Assembly (NCBI GenBank): GCA_003254905.1
Contig: QANU01064405.1
Span: 59,937-123,936, forward strand
DNA length: 64,000 nucleotides
Direction of reading: 5' to 3'
From: Nissolia schottii
Lineage: Eukaryota > Streptophyta > Magnoliopsida > Fabales > Fabaceae
Part shown: in pieces, positions 10,913 through 24,500 of the stretch
Layout of the letters: each line of letters starts with the position of its first letter
Numbering within the stretch: position 1 is the first letter of the stretch
Program-made: the position numbers and the translations under genes
Notes under the pieces: model-generated
The model's input: the letters and a program-made list of their open reading frames with translations, nothing else
Databases searched by the model: none
Told to the model about the DNA's origin: nothing

Positions 10913-11329
10913 AATGATATTCCTTTCATTTTTATATTATACGACACTGACTTTTATTTTTAAAGAAGAAAGCACAAGGTTAAGCTTACTTAAATATATT
11001 CGTTGTAATGCTTAACAAAGATAATGGAATATGCTTAACTCAACAACCCGAAATACCAAGGTCGCATGATCATTATCTAAATACATCTCTTTTTACAATA
11101 ACAGTTACTTTTTTTTGTGAAATTGGGGAACAAATTCCCTATTCTACATTTCTTTTATTATTTTATTATGAAATCAAAAAAAAAATCCCAAATTTTGATC
11201 ATTTGATTTATTTTTTCTCAGAAACCTGGAATTTTTTTTCTTAAATTGTAAATTTTTTCCATACTTCTGTAATTATTCCCAAAAGACTAATATTGCACTT
11301 TTACTCAAAAAGTTTCTTAAAAATGTATG
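10913..11329. other. AT-rich intergenic DNA
   Basis: No gene or structured repeat recognised. A 78-codon plus-strand frame at 11008-11244 is AT-driven and matches no family known to me. Confidence 0.4.
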
Positions 11330-11501
11330 GGTGTGTTTGGTTTTAGTTTTCATTTCTAGAATTTTATGTTTTTAAAGATTTTGTAAAGAAATGAATGAAA
11401 ACTAGAAATGAAAATAATTTTCATTAATTCTTTCACAAAATCCTGGAAACAGGAAATTCTGACAATGTAAACTGAAAATGAAAATTGAAACCAAACACAC
11501 C
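11330..11501. mobile_element. MITE with GGTGTGTTTGG termini
   Basis: GGTGTGTTTGGTTTTAGTTT at the left is mirrored by GAAACCAAACACACC at the right. TGAAAATGAAAAT and its complement pair further in. Such ends are common in hAT and PIF/Harbinger MITEs; the target duplication is unclear here. It lies just downstream of the TBC gene. Confidence 0.6.
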
Positions 11502-11652
11502 AATGAACCAAATTTAATTTGTACATAGTTGAAATAAAAAAGAAGAGACCACATCAATCTAAGATACACAACATATTTTCATATTCAATGAAGCTTCATA
11601 ACAACAGAACTCTGGAAATAAGAGTCAATATCTAATATAAATGTACACAATT

Positions 11653-11658
11653 TTTATT
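11653..11658 (-). terminator. possible poly(A) signal of the TBC gene
   Basis: AATAAA on the minus strand, about 140 nt after the TGA stop at 11797-11799. Supported by position only. Confidence 0.35.
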
Positions 11659-11796
11659 TTATAGTTTTTTGGTTAATATAACTGTACATAATAGGCAACA
11701 TATTGTCACGATATAGAATCTGAAGGCATTATTTTCACATTGGATTAGTTCCCAGCAGGGTAGACAAACCATATATTGGGCCAGGTTCTTCTTGCT

Positions 11797-14700
11797 TCAG
11801 TTGCTCTGAACCCTCGAAAGCATTTCCTTTTCAGAGAGTTCTCGGGATCGGGATCGACATATCTTTCCATTCTTCTTCTCATACTCTTGTCCCAGTTCCT
11901 CTAAACGCTTGGATATCTGATAAGAACCATAATCAAGATGCAAAATCATAGAAATGTATTAGGCTAAAACAAATATTAGATGATTTTTGCACTAGGTATT
12001 ACATGGTCTAATCACATTATACATGGCAAAGAACTAACAAATGATTTGCCTAATAATTAAGTAAAGCACAATAACCCATCATGTTAATATTCTGGAGGAC
12101 CAACAAGCTGAACAATGATGATGGTGATAGCAGATAATGCCTAAGAGATTGTTCCCACAGAAAGTACATAAGTTACAGCACAAAATTTGGTCCCTTCTGT
12201 TTGACTTAGAGCTACACAGAAAACGCATATAATGACAATGTTGAGAGGTCTCCAAATTTATAAAAATTTATAATTCCTCTGTAAAATACCGTTGTCCATA
12301 AAAAAGATTCAGGTCAATGGGTGAGTTCTTTGTCATAAGAACCAGGTCCCAACCCTCCTATCTGAAGTGGCTATAAGAAACATATAAAATCAACAAAAAG
12401 AGACCCCATAGATCCTTGGTTCTCTATCAATCAATGGGTGAATTCTTTGAAGTAGAAAGTGAGGAAACACCCTCAAATCCAAACTCATTAAATGATGTGG
12501 TAGCTAAGAAAAGATACTAGCAGGGGGTTAGCCTGGTGAAGACCGAATCATTTGAGGGGGGGTTATGTCATTCGTTAGACAACAAGAATGAGGAAAAATA
12601 TTTATGCAAATTTGCCAAGGACAGTGAAAAGAAAACACCCTCTTTTCCTCATTAAACAAAAACATAAGCACCAATCTCTTTTGTTTTAACATTCTCTTGG
12701 ACATTATGTTTCCAGCACCATGATTCTTTAGGGTCAAAATCCTTTTGGTTAACCAAAAACTACTCTCGGTACCCTAAACCTCCTAGACATTATGTTCACT
12801 CCCATGTGTCTCTCAAATCCATTCAAATAGATTTTCCTTCCTTAAATCCTTCTCCTTTTCCTACCCTTTGCACATGCATCAACCAAAACCCCATGCTGGA
12901 TTAGGCTCTCCTATTATCCTATTATTATCACTTTGCAATACTTGCAAATCCTTTTTTCCCTTTTCCCCACTTATACTTCCTTCTTTGAAAAGGCAAACAT
13001 CATTTTTCATAGTCTATCAATTTAAGATAAATGTTTGAAAACCAAAAGAATAAAAAAAGAAAAATGAATGGGTTTTGGCCTGGACGCATAAATTTCTCAA
13101 TATACAAACTATGTTGACATGGAAACTGCCGGATTGAAGATGCATTAAAAGTTAAAACCATCCTCTATCTATCTATATGCAGCATTTTCAATATATTATT
13201 CATTCCTGATTCCGAACTAATTGACACTAGGTAAAATGCTGATCAAGGAAAAAAAAAAGTTTGTCCTGGTAAGACCTTTTTGGCTTTGACTGTTTCAAGA
13301 ATTGGAGACCCAATAGTTTTATACATACAGATTAAACTAAGTTTGACATTTCTGGACAAGACCAACTATGAGCTTGCAATTATGATTGTCATCATCTGAG
13401 AAAACAAAATCAATATATGAGTTTTAACAGTAACGGATTGTGTAACATGCAACTTTGACAAATAAAATGCAAGTGAAGGAATTGATTGTATCCTGATATA
13501 GTTCATTTCAAAGTCCAAAGATAAGGAGGAAAACATGTATTTTGGGTCTGCCCAGCAGAACAAGAGAACAAATCAAAATACGCAAAAAGAAAGAGAACCT
13601 TTATGGAATAAGCCAGCGGTAACAACGTATCAGGATTCATTGCATCCTCGGGGAAATTCTTCAAGGCATGTATCAGTTTCTCAAAAGGTAGTTTAACCTG
13701 ATAAACAAATCAAGCATGAACTATGAGCTTAAATTTACTTTGATTCATGACAGACACAAGGTAACGAGGCACTAACCAAGTCATCATGGCAGTACTTTAA
13801 TAGGGCCAAACCAACTTTGAAGACAATTTTAACACCCTGGAAGAACAAGAATGTTGACATTATGTATCATTTTCCTAATTGAAAATAGTTCTTATAAAGG
13901 GAAAACACTGCTAACCTCATACAGAAAGACATCCCAAATCCGAAGAGCCAAATGGAATGGAAAAGAATATGAAAATACTGTTATGAACCACTGGCTTGCA
14001 TACATGCTAGGATTTATCATTTCTTGAGAAAAATGTTCTCCCAACTTTGGTAGATGCTCACGCACCAAGTGTTCAAATTGAAAAAGGTATTGCTGTACCA
14101 GAGGCAATCCTGCCTACATGCAAAATGACAACAATCATGGTGACTAGAATGTTCTTCTCATCAACGACTTCAGGTAATAACAAGCATGCAATTTAATACA
14201 TGTCCAGTACTATTCTCATAGAATACATATATTGTAAAGACTATGATAATTCATTGACACTATCAATAATTGGCACAAATGAATTCATGGAACAAAATAG
14301 TTACCAGATACAAGCCCTCCATTGGGGCATGAACAGCTCCTTTCAGCAATGCCACCAACAACCAAAATGCATCCTCCTCACTCATATAAAGAAGCAACAG
14401 ACCCGCTAAAAATCCCATCCCCTGGATTTTTATAGTTATCAATATTGTGAATTACTGAGACAGTCAGAAAACAAGTGATGAGTTCGTGTGTACCTGAACA
14501 TATCCTACATCTCTGTCAAAGACCGAGTAAGCTTTTAGAACATTGTAGAGTGATCGTTGCCCAGGTCCATGTCTCTGTTGGAAGAATACATGAGAGGGGA
14601 AGGTCCGAGAAATGTCTCGAATTATATCCAGTTCTGAGGCCGATGTCTCATATATGACTAGTTGCTGCAATAGGCATAATATTTGGTCAATGCAAACTAC

Positions 14701-16622
14701 CAAGTGTGGCACAGTAGTAAAAGAAAATTCAACATAATTTGAAAAAGAACAAGGAGTAAAGCTCTTATATAAAGGAAAAATCTCCTGTTTAATTCCTTCA
14801 TTTCATACTTTTACTAGTAGCCATCATAAACCTAATTATACTTGCAAAATAATACTATGTCATCATTTGCACAATGATTCTGTCATCTATTATATAAAAA
14901 CATGCAAATTCAAGATCCTTTGAAAACCTTTCATGCATCCATGTATGATGCAGCCAAGGGAATGCTTAAATGATAGGGTTAGATGGAAGGGGAAACATGG
15001 AAATAGGTTGGGTAGGTTAAGCATGTGCAATAAATGGCTTTAAGTGGGATAAACACATCCTTAGATAGAAATCTGATAAGATCATAATTCTTATCCTAGT
15101 ATGAAAAGAAACACCAGAAGATATATTATAAATACTAGTGGGTCTTGCCCGTAAAGTATTGGATAAATTGAATATGGTGTAGTTGATAAAAATACAGTGC
15201 GGTGAGTCATTAGAGGTTTTCATGAGGTTTTTTTTTTTTTTTTTTGTGATGGTGAAGGTAGTTTTTCACCATTTAATTTTTTTATTAACTAATTAAATAA
15301 TTAATAAATGGATTTGAATAAAAGTTTAAATAGAGTTTATACATACCAAAAGGTACTTTTGATATCCTCTTCATATGTAGTATAGATAATTCACTGAATT
15401 ATGAATTTTCAACTATATTGAAAATTACATAGATAATCACAATTTTTAAACCTAACTTGTGCCTTGAACTGGCTCAGCTCTTAAGTGGCTTCTTAATTAA
15501 TGACTGTTGGATAAATACTCACTCCCTTACTTACGACATTGGATTTTTTGGACTACACGAACTTATAGAACACTGCCTCTTGAGTGGCTTATACATCTAC
15601 TAGCCTTAAAAGATGCACATTTAAGAATCTACAACTCAAAAACTCTTAATTGACACGTAGATCTATAATCTCCACCAGTGTAGGTCAATCTAAGATAATT
15701 GATCGTATAGTTAGTAAGCCACATTTACAGTCCATCAGATCCAGAGCATGTCCTAAATCAATAGTATAGGAAAGGTGCTGAATACCATGATGGTACTGGG
15801 TATCTGCAATTCCAGACAAACTAATTCTTCTCTGAAAACACCCGAAACTAGGATTTCAATGGAGCAGTCAATCCAAAAAAAGTATTAGTGCATCCATATT
15901 TAAGATAGCTTTTGCCCCATGCATTACCATGAAAGATAATGTTCGACATAGAAAACCAAGATTATCCAAGGAGGGGATGACGGAGTAACGGAAAACAGAG
16001 ATACAAAAAATGGAAAGAAAGAAAGAATGAAAATGGTGAAGAGTCTTCATTTCAAATTAATTGGACTAATGGAGAACTGTAACAAGTCAACGCTGACAAG
16101 CACTGATCATATACAGTATATGATAACTTTCCATTGAATAAGTTAAGTAATTAACATGATTACCTCATAAACTCCTGGATTCATCAGCAATAGGTCTCGA
16201 CTTCCAGATATCAACTGCCAAACAAGGCCCCTTAAACAATCAGGAATTCCTTTTCTTATACGCCTTTTAACAACATGAGGTTTCCTCCTCAGATAGTGCT
16301 TCCAATCACTCCCACCAACACCAATCATCTTCCTCCATTTTCTGACCCTTCTCTCCTCCCTGATTCTGATGAAAGATAAATGATAGTAAAGGTAAAATTA
16401 TTAGCCATTCTGATGCTCATTCATGCTTAAAATAAAATAAAAACAGACGAATCAAAGGTTTATAGGAGGAAAAAGAAATTACCTCTCATATTCATATGCT
16501 GATCTACTCTTCACTAAACCATCAGAAGTATTAACATCGTGTTTTAAAAACCCAAATCTATCCAATGATCTTGGTGAAGGAACTGGACCTGGTTCATAGT
16601 CATCTGATCTTTTCCTTTCCAT
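11797..16622 (-). CDS. TBC domain Rab GTPase-activating protein, 8 coding exons
   Basis: Exons (minus): 16483-16622, 16164-16365, 14494-14664, 14305-14421, 13916-14113, 13777-13836, 13599-13697 and 11797-11916. All have GT-AG borders, and the sum is 1107 nt for 368 aa. The product should stimulate GTP hydrolysis by a Rab/Ypt protein in membrane traffic. The TBC domain runs from about residue 83 to 300. The arginine finger is Arg92 in IPDCLRGLVW, the glutamine finger is Gln171 in VGYVQ followed by GMGF, and IIRDISRTFP lies between them. Both catalytic residues are present, so it should be active. The N-terminal 80 residues are basic and Ser-rich. The C-terminus is a short charged helix. The start is the first ATG of the second transcript exon and opens MERKRSDDYE. 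It resembles plant gyp1-like proteins of about this length; the Rab partner is unknown. Confidence 0.92.
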
Positions 16623-18120
16623 TCAAAAACGACAAATTAGCTCTCTCAAAGGAAAAGCTAAATGACATTGCTCGCTTCCCTAAACATCAATGAGGAAAAC
16701 CTGAACATAAGAGTGTAAAAAAATTGATGTAAGGACCGGATCACTAAAATTGTTGACACAAAATAATCAACCTGCACATACATATATTTCCAGAATTTGC
16801 TTATTTAATCTAAAGTACTTAGCACACACTTCAAGTATGTAATAATCAGCATTAAATGTGTACTATATAACAGCTTTCTAGGTGCGATAATAGAAAGCAG
16901 CAATCATCAACACCTTACATTTTAATTATCTACAAAATGATATCGACTAAGGTGCAAGCAACTAATAGCACAGTTCAACTGGATAGTTTCCTTCATTCTT
17001 CATTCAATTATAAGTGAAGGCATGTGCAAAATTGAGGAATATGATGTCAATTCAAATAAAAATAGTGAAATTATAAGTGAAGGCATGTTCAAAATTGGGG
17101 AATATGACGTCGATGCAAATAAAAATAGTGAGTCCCCAGGACACTTGGCAAACAAAATGCAAAAGTGGGTAACTAACAACAAGTGCGAGGAAAGCATGAG
17201 AAGAAGTGCTCGGAACAGCAGAAAGCCCCTTCGGCTGAGGGATTGTGCACATAAGGCATGACCAAGGGCCAAGAAGAGGGGGCGTGCCTAGTGAGTCTCA
17301 ACCTTCCCCTCTGCTGTTCACTTCTCTCTGTTCTTCTTCTCTGCACACTACTCTTCTGAGTATCTCTTCTCCCTACAATTTTCTATCCCCTTTTGATTTG
17401 TTACTAAGGTGATCTCAACCTGTTCATGAAAAGGCTTCAGTGACAGGATTCCTACCTAGCTTCTGTCATGTTGATTGTTACATTTCCTATAGGCTATTAC
17501 TGCTGCATCGATTTTCCTTATACAGATAGCAATAGACTATACTTGTGGATTCTACTTTTGGATTATCCCATCAATTCCATAGTCTACATACTTGCTCATA
17601 TAACTCTGCATCAGATGTGTTCACATTATTTTCTGATACGAATTTCAGTTTTCCAATTCAACTTTAAATACGAACACTAAAAGCATGAGGATAGCTATAA
17701 TCATATTCGTTTAAACTTTTGGCTTTAAGTTTTCAACTATTTTGTGCCAATTGCCTTTAATTAGGGAAAGAAAAACCCAATTTAAGGGTATGTTATTGTG
17801 ACTATCAAGAAATCACATATTATACTCCCCAACGTGAAAGCCACCAATGCTCCCAAAAAGAGGGGACGAGAACGAGAAGATAAGCGGCACTCAAATTCTC
17901 AACCAATTGCGGAATACGGCGGAAGCACGACGGAAGAGATGAAAAAAGAAGAAGATCAAACCTGTGCATCGTTGAATTGGAGAAACGGTGAATGGAGGAT
18001 TTGGTAGATGGAATGGTTGATTGCGGGGTTTCGCAAAGAAATGCAGTGTGTAATTGCAGCCACGGAAATAGGAAATGGGTTCGTTCAGCACAACGGACTC
18101 AATCGCCTCATCCGAATGTC
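16623..18120 (-). other. 5'UTR and 5'UTR intron of the TBC gene
   Basis: A UTR exon ends at 17962 with CACAG followed by GTTTGA. The second UTR exon begins at 16700 after TTATGTTCAG and runs to the ATG at 16622. The implied 1.26-kb leader intron holds a 63-bp tandem duplication at 17007-17132. The transcription start near 18120 is inferred from the TATA box. Splice sites are read by eye and untested. Confidence 0.6.
17007..17132. repeat. 63-bp tandem duplication in the leader intron
   Basis: Two adjacent copies start ATTATAAGTGAAGGCATGT at 17007 and 17070, with a few substitutions. The unit is a multiple of three, and a plus-strand frame reads through both copies (about 79 codons, 17022-17261), antisense to the gene. 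I recognise no family in it. Confidence 0.7.
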
Positions 18121-18146
18121 ATCTGGGTTGTGATGTTCATAATAAA

Positions 18147-18156
18147 TATTTATATA
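18147..18156 (-). promoter_or_regulatory. TATA box of the TBC gene
   Basis: TATATAAATA on the minus strand, about 185 nt above the proposed UTR donor at 17962. It is the only strong TATA match just upstream of that exon. Confidence 0.5.
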
Positions 18157-18599
18157 GTCAGACTGTTAGATGCTTAATCATTTGGTCCATCTTCATTTTG
18201 TATGTTTTCGATTTATTTTTGCATATTTGGCAGGCCTAAACATTGTTACATAATATTTATTTGAATGTAGCTTAGATATTATATTTTATTGACTTGAGTA
18301 CATTAACATCACAGATAACCCTTGAAAACTTGATTGGAAGTGAATTTTACAAGGTGACGAATCTATTGTAATTTTAGTTTGCCCAAAACGCTAAGTTTCT
18401 TCCAGTTAAGTAATTGGTTGTATAAAATCTACTTTTAAGAAAAGGAACGAAGAGTACAGCTGATTATAAGGCTCCGCCTAATTTGGTCCCACTGAGTTAG
18501 GGACCAAATTGGTCTTTTAACAAAGTGTTAAGTTTAAAATATTTAAGGACTACTTAGCAAATAAAGAATTCAGATTAAATTTGCACTTTAACTATCAAA

Positions 18600-21579
18600 A
18601 ACTACTTATTTAAAATTTAGGAATTGCAATTTAACTTTCCACTTAGTTTTGTAACTTGATAGTTTTCTTTCCTTGTTTCATTTCCTTTCATTTTCCTTTG
18701 CCCAAAACCGTGGCCTTTTCTCATCCTCATCCTCATCCTCTCAAAGATTCCACTCATTTTTTCCCTTACAAAACTGTAGCATATCATCCCCCATGAGCAA
18801 GTCAAGCAAGCATGGATGCAAGCTAGGCAAAGGAGCAAGCAAAGTTAGGCCAAGGAGGAAACAAAGCCGAGCAAAGTTTGCACCAAAATCATCATCAATT
18901 TTTGAGTTCTTAATCTGTATTCTCTCAAGGAACAAGGGGTTTTAGTGGAAAGGGAAGAGCAAGAGAGTTCGTGATCTTTAGGTGGATTTCCTGACCCTGC
19001 AGACAATGGGGTTTCGCCTTCAGGAGGAAGGCTAAGTTTCCTAATCTTTTTCTCTAATTTTTGCGGTTAAAAATCTGAATTATTTGCATATTTGAAGGTT
19101 GTGTTTGAATGCTTTGATTTGGTTTTGGTTGAGGAAAAATAATTGGGGAAAATTCGTGCAAGAGTTTTAGCTAGAATCGTTAGAAAATTTCTGGGAAAAA
19201 CTCTTGAGGTTATTTGGTTTGAGCATAAACTGTATGTAGGGATTTTCATCATGGAAAACTAACCTCTTTTTTTAAATCTACACAAAAAATTGATTGGGGG
19301 TATTAAGTTTCAAAATTTTTGGAGCCCTAACGAATTTTTTGAGTACATTGAGTAAAACGACGATTTCGGGCAAAAAAGGGAAAAACTGGAATTTCAAAAA
19401 TTAGGGATGAAAATCTCGGTTTTCTTTTATGAAAAATGAGTTTAGAGCTATCAAAAACCTTGGGGTGAAGTCTTGGGCTCTTTGAGTTTTTTATAACCAA
19501 AATTTTGAAAAAAATCAAGAATTTTGGGTAATAGGGGAATCATGGAATGTTTGAGGGATAATTAGGGGGGATTTAAGGAAAAGTTATGACAACCAAGTCA
19601 AGCAGAAAGAAAACAAATCAAAAGCATTCCAAACTAGGAGTTTCCTGGTCGTAAAGAGAAACGGCCGAGCGAAACTTAGAAACCTTCGTTGTTGAATGTA
19701 TGTGAATGCAGTCGTAGAAATGTGTATGGCTTGCATGTTTGAATTATGTTCTTACTGCATCTGTCATATGATATATTTGACCGTTGACATGCATCATGAG
19801 GAAATGGGTTGCCATTAGAGTGTTAGGGCAACCTTAGATCACCAGAAGTCAATCACGTAAAGATGAAAAGATAATAATTGAACCATAGGAAATGAACAAG
19901 ATCTTAAGAAGGTTCAGGCCAACATGGGTTCGGTGTACCTTGAAGATATATACTTAGTTATATAATAGGAAATTCCCTTCACTTGGCTTTAATGCCCCTC
20001 ACCATTCGGCAAGAAAGAATGGTTATGCTAGGCAAGCGAGTTTATGCTAAGAAAAGCATGTCCATGCCGAGAAAGCAAGCCTATGATAAGAAAGCAAGTC
20101 TATGCTAAGAAAGCAAGATTATGCTGAGAAAGCATGTTTGGTTGCTGAGGAAGCAAGTTCATGCCCAGAAGGAAATGATATGATATAATGAAAGAAAAAT
20201 AAAGTTATGATAAAAAGAAAGTTTATGCTGACAAAGAAAGTTTTGGAGAAAAAAAAGTAAGTTTATGCTATGAAAGCAAGGCTATGTTGTAAAGCATGAG
20301 GTCCGCCCCTAATTATGCCACAAGGGCAGCCCCTTACCTAAACCCTGTGTGCAGGGAGGGTAAATTTATATATATGTTTATGCTAAATGCATCTATGGTT
20401 CGCTATCACCTCGGGTATGAGCTATGCCTTCAAGCTAAGATTATGGGAAGTAGGTTGTACCTGGCGAGGGGATGGCGGTCCCACTGGGTACATGGGGGGA
20501 AGGACAAGAAGGATGCCACCCCAATGGAAATACCTAACAGGGAGCATAAGAGAACTCTTAAATCCCTTCATGCATGATATATGTGTTATGTGTACATAAG
20601 ATATATGTATATAGATATATACAAATAATAGCGTATGGAGACGCTATAAGGTAATAAATCAAGCGATCAAGATTAGAAAGCGTGATGATCCTGCTAAGAG
20701 GTAAATCAAGATTAGATTTCTCTCGTCACCTAGTAAAGAGATAAAGCTACTCAGGACTAGTATGGATTAAAATGAACTAGGGCATCTTAGTTTTTATTTA
20801 TTTTATAACCTAAAGACCCCCTGAGCAGTGGGACCATAAGTGAATATAAAGAAAATGTCGATCCCAAAGGATTCCCATTGAGGACGCAAGTTCTCACCCC
20901 TATTTACTTATGGTTTAAGGACAACACGAAATGTTATTGAGAAATCGCAGAGTATGAAAACTACACGCGAACATGAGAGTGGATCCTACTTCAAGGGCCT
21001 TCAAACGAGGAGGTTGAAGATCATATGATGGGAAGTCGTTGAGCAGATGCAACAACAAAGTCAACCTCTGACAAAAGCAGGAACGGGGATCATCACTTCA
21101 AGTTTCTAAAACTCTTTCGGGCAGACAACTATCGCGACAAGCAGATGGTCCGTTAGAAGTAGGCGCGCGTACATGTGTTATTTTCCTTTTTGCTGCATGG
21201 GATAGTAGCGACGACCCCCATGCGTAGATGTACTTGCTGTATATACGTGTATATATATGTGTGTGTATTTAGTTGTGATATCTGTAAACTTTGGACCATT
21301 TGGCATGTATGTATGCATGATAATGATTGTATGATATTTAAGTCTTTGAAATGTCCCTTCAAGTGTTTGAGTTCCTTGGTTTGTATGATTCGACGTGACA
21401 CAAGTATGGCTCATGTTTCGAAAATCAAGATTTGATAAAACAAAGAAAGTTTTAAATTGATCCATATTTTCATAACAACTGTACTTTCAAAGTAGGTCTA
21501 AAAGTAATTCAACCAAGGAGTAACAAACTAGTGAGCATTACTTACGACTTAATCGTAAGTAGCTAGTTAGGGTGTTACA
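18600..21579 (+). mobile_element. 5' LTR of a long-LTR retroelement
   Basis: The right end is TAGTTAGGGTGTTACA, followed after four bases by a primer-binding site. The body is shared with other long LTRs here: 19200-19560 matches 60480-60960 (GGGATTTTCATCATGGAAAACTAA and on), and 19890-20000 matches the complement of about 44330-44450. No open reading frame of substance. The left boundary is uncertain; 18600 is approximate, and the LTR would be about 3 kb. Confidence 0.6.
20020..20290. repeat. about 20-bp tandem repeat inside the long LTR
   Basis: A dozen or so degenerate units of AAAGCAAGTYTATGCTRAG. It lies where the related LTR at 62700-64000 carries a different, 54-bp repeat. Confidence 0.65.
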
Positions 21580-21583
21580 CCAG

Positions 21584-21595
21584 TGGTATTAAGCC
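21584..21595 (+). other. retroelement primer-binding site
   Basis: TGGTATTAAGCC, close to the TGGTATCAGAGC complement of initiator methionine tRNA, four bases after the LTR end at 21579. This fixes the orientation (forward) and marks the LTR as a 5' copy. Confidence 0.65.
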
Positions 21596-24500
21596 ATGGA
21601 GATCTATTCCCCATTTGAGGAATGGCTAGCTAACATTTGAGCTATGCATATTTTTTGGAGAAGTGCTAAATAGCATGACACACCACTTGTGTGAAGTTGC
21701 AGAACAACTACTTTTTACCAATAGGAATTTAGCCTTTGACAGAAAAAAATAGGAAGAGAGAGAATGGAAGGAAAATTTATTTATTGTTTTATGTCAAGCT
21801 ATTAACTATTTCTCTCTTTTTTGGTGGTCCGAGTTGTATTTGTGCAAACTATTGACACTTGTCATGTTTCGTAACCAGCTCCACATAGTTGAATTTCATG
21901 GTTGGTTAGTAATAACCTACTCTCAAGCACTTAGCTGCAAGGGCTCTTCTGTCTATATTGTTTTTGTATATTCCTACTTGTAGTTTTGACATAGTACGTT
22001 GAGTTTCCTTTTGCTCCAAGCATCTAAGGAGAAGGTGTGTGAATCCTTGACAAAACATTGTTCGACCTATGATGGTGTAGAAGCTCGCTGTCTTCCTGGT
22101 GCATTTTTTTGCTTCCTTTTGGTTTTTGGGTAATTTTCCTTCTCCTAAGTAGGCTCTTATGCTAGCTTGGCAATTGTACGAATGAGAGGTAGTTAGGACT
22201 TCGTGTTCTTTTGTGTATGGTGCCTTGGGCACTTATTGTATCACTAACTTGTTATTCGTCGATGCCTTTGAACTTGGTAGTTTTGATAGGAGCCGACATG
22301 GGAGTTCTTATTGGGATGTGCTCAATAGGAATTGGTCGAAGTTGTGCATTAGGCTCTATGCCTTTTGCGATGACTTGTCCTTTCAAGTGTCATTAGGAAA
22401 GGTCATAGTAGTCCTAGAGGTATCTTGAAGCCTCTGTGTTGGCCTCGTAAACTCGAGTCTGGGCGTAATGGTGCCATAGGAGCGCAATAGTGCCAACACT
22501 CAAAGTGCAATTACACTTGCTGAGTGGAATGGGGCTCTAGGCGAAGTATTACATTGCCTACACAGTAGTTTGGGGGATGTTCTCCTTCCCTATATATAGA
22601 GTACCACTTAGTGACTCTAAGCACTTATCAAAAATGTATTTTTCTCAATAGAAATCCTTCATAGTATTTTTAAGCATCACAATTAGTGAGAACTCTCTCT
22701 TAGTCTAAGAGCACATCAAGTTACAGTGATACTAGTCCTTCTTTTCAGGTAAGTCTATTTTCAGTAGCAGCTAAGGGGAGGGGTTTGGCGCCGCTAGTGC
22801 AATGACACTGATGCGGCGCAATAGTGCTCGCAATAGTGCTATAAGAGCACATTGGCTCTCACCGCTACGCAAAAAGGCATAATAGCACCACTGCTCACAA
22901 CGTAGTGAAGCTACCAAGGCGCCACGACATTGACGAACAAGGCTGGTTTTCATTCTTTTCCGTTTCTTTGTAATGCCTTATGGTGTTGGGGTTATTGGTT
23001 GCTTCAGGTGACAACGTAACTCAACTAGAATCTATTAGGGCAGGTATTTAGTTGGTTGCCATTCCAAGTGAGTGGTGGTCAATTCAGCTATGTGTTGCCG
23101 TAGAATAACCATGCATGTTAGATTAAGTTACACCCTAGCGATAGATAACTTGTTAATATTTCATTAGTAGTAACATGTTAGGTCTCATGTAGTTAATAGC
23201 AATTCTCATGATCATATGCTAGATAATATGTGGAATGTGTATTGCTTGTTCATGTAACATGATGTGTATATAATGATTGTAAATGAATATGTGTGGTGTA
23301 TTCCCCAACATGAGATAAAATCAAATAGAAAAATGGTATGATCATAAGATGAAAATGTTGCAATGTTTTAATTGTTTGACATAGATTAGGAAATGTAAGA
23401 CACTAGATAGATGTTTGAAATGTAATAAATGGTTAAGTACAAGGAACTACAGATTCACATAGTACTTGTGTGTTAGCTTAGTTTCATGTGAATATATGTA
23501 TATAATTGCATGGATTCTGAGGATGGCGTTTCGAGCACTCAGACACGATCAACTACAACACAAACATCAAGGATGGCGATTCAAGTGCTTAGTGCAAACC
23601 ACTCTGAGGATGGCGGTTCGAAATGCTCAGGCGTGGTCAAATAAGGTATCTCTTGAGGATGGCAGCACATAATGCTCAAGGGTACATGGTTATGGTTTAA
23701 CTTTGGGGATGAAAGTTCGAACACTTAGAGGAAACCCTCATAGGAGAAGATTCTGTTAGGTTTCAGTTAGGATTAATAAGCTTACATCAATGATATGTTA
23801 TGTAATTGCATAATATGCTCTCCATGCCCATTATATGTATATTGTTGCATGTTGTTGATTGCATTTAGGTTTTAAACCTCATTTCACTGAGTGATAAACT
23901 CGCCCCTCATCTACTTTGTTTTTCAGATTAGGTTGAAGTCCTTGCAGTTGATCCTTAAGCTCAATAACAATTGCTGTTCTAAGTTTTGGTGAGATCTGCT
24001 TTGCAATGTGACTAGTTTAATTAGTATTTATTTATTATGCTAGTTATGTTAGTTGCTTCAGATATTTAGAGGCAATATTCTTCCACACTTAGTTTTAACA
24101 ATTATTAGTTATTTACTTCAGTTATGGTTTATGACAATTGTAAATAGTTAATAGTTTTATTTTCATCAAGTATTAATCAAACTAAGCATTTATAATTTAA
24201 ATTTAGTATTAATTAAATTAATTGATGTTACATTAGTCAGCGAGCTTCCATAGGACTCGTTGCCCTATGTGTTGTCACGACTAGATTTTTGGTGTGACAC
24301 TTTTCAAGGTGCTTCATCAATTGTAGTTCTTTGACCTGGTATTCTCTGGGTATTTTGAACAGATTATACATAAAACTTATGGTGTTATAGTGTTTTCGTC
24401 TTAAAGGGTGGTTATTGTAAGGTGTGAAAATATTGGGGTTTGAACTTCAGGGGCGGTGAGCATAGTTTGCTCTAAAATCAACAAACCAAATGCAATGTAA

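Noticed and set aside
15120..15300. Possible SINE or other short element (ACTAGTGGGTCTTGCCCG followed by a T run) in TBC intron 2
   Set aside because: No box A/B motifs or target duplication that I could identify.
17891..18091. Minus-strand ORF at the TBC first exon
   Set aside because: It covers the proposed 5'UTR exon and runs past its donor; no family resemblance.
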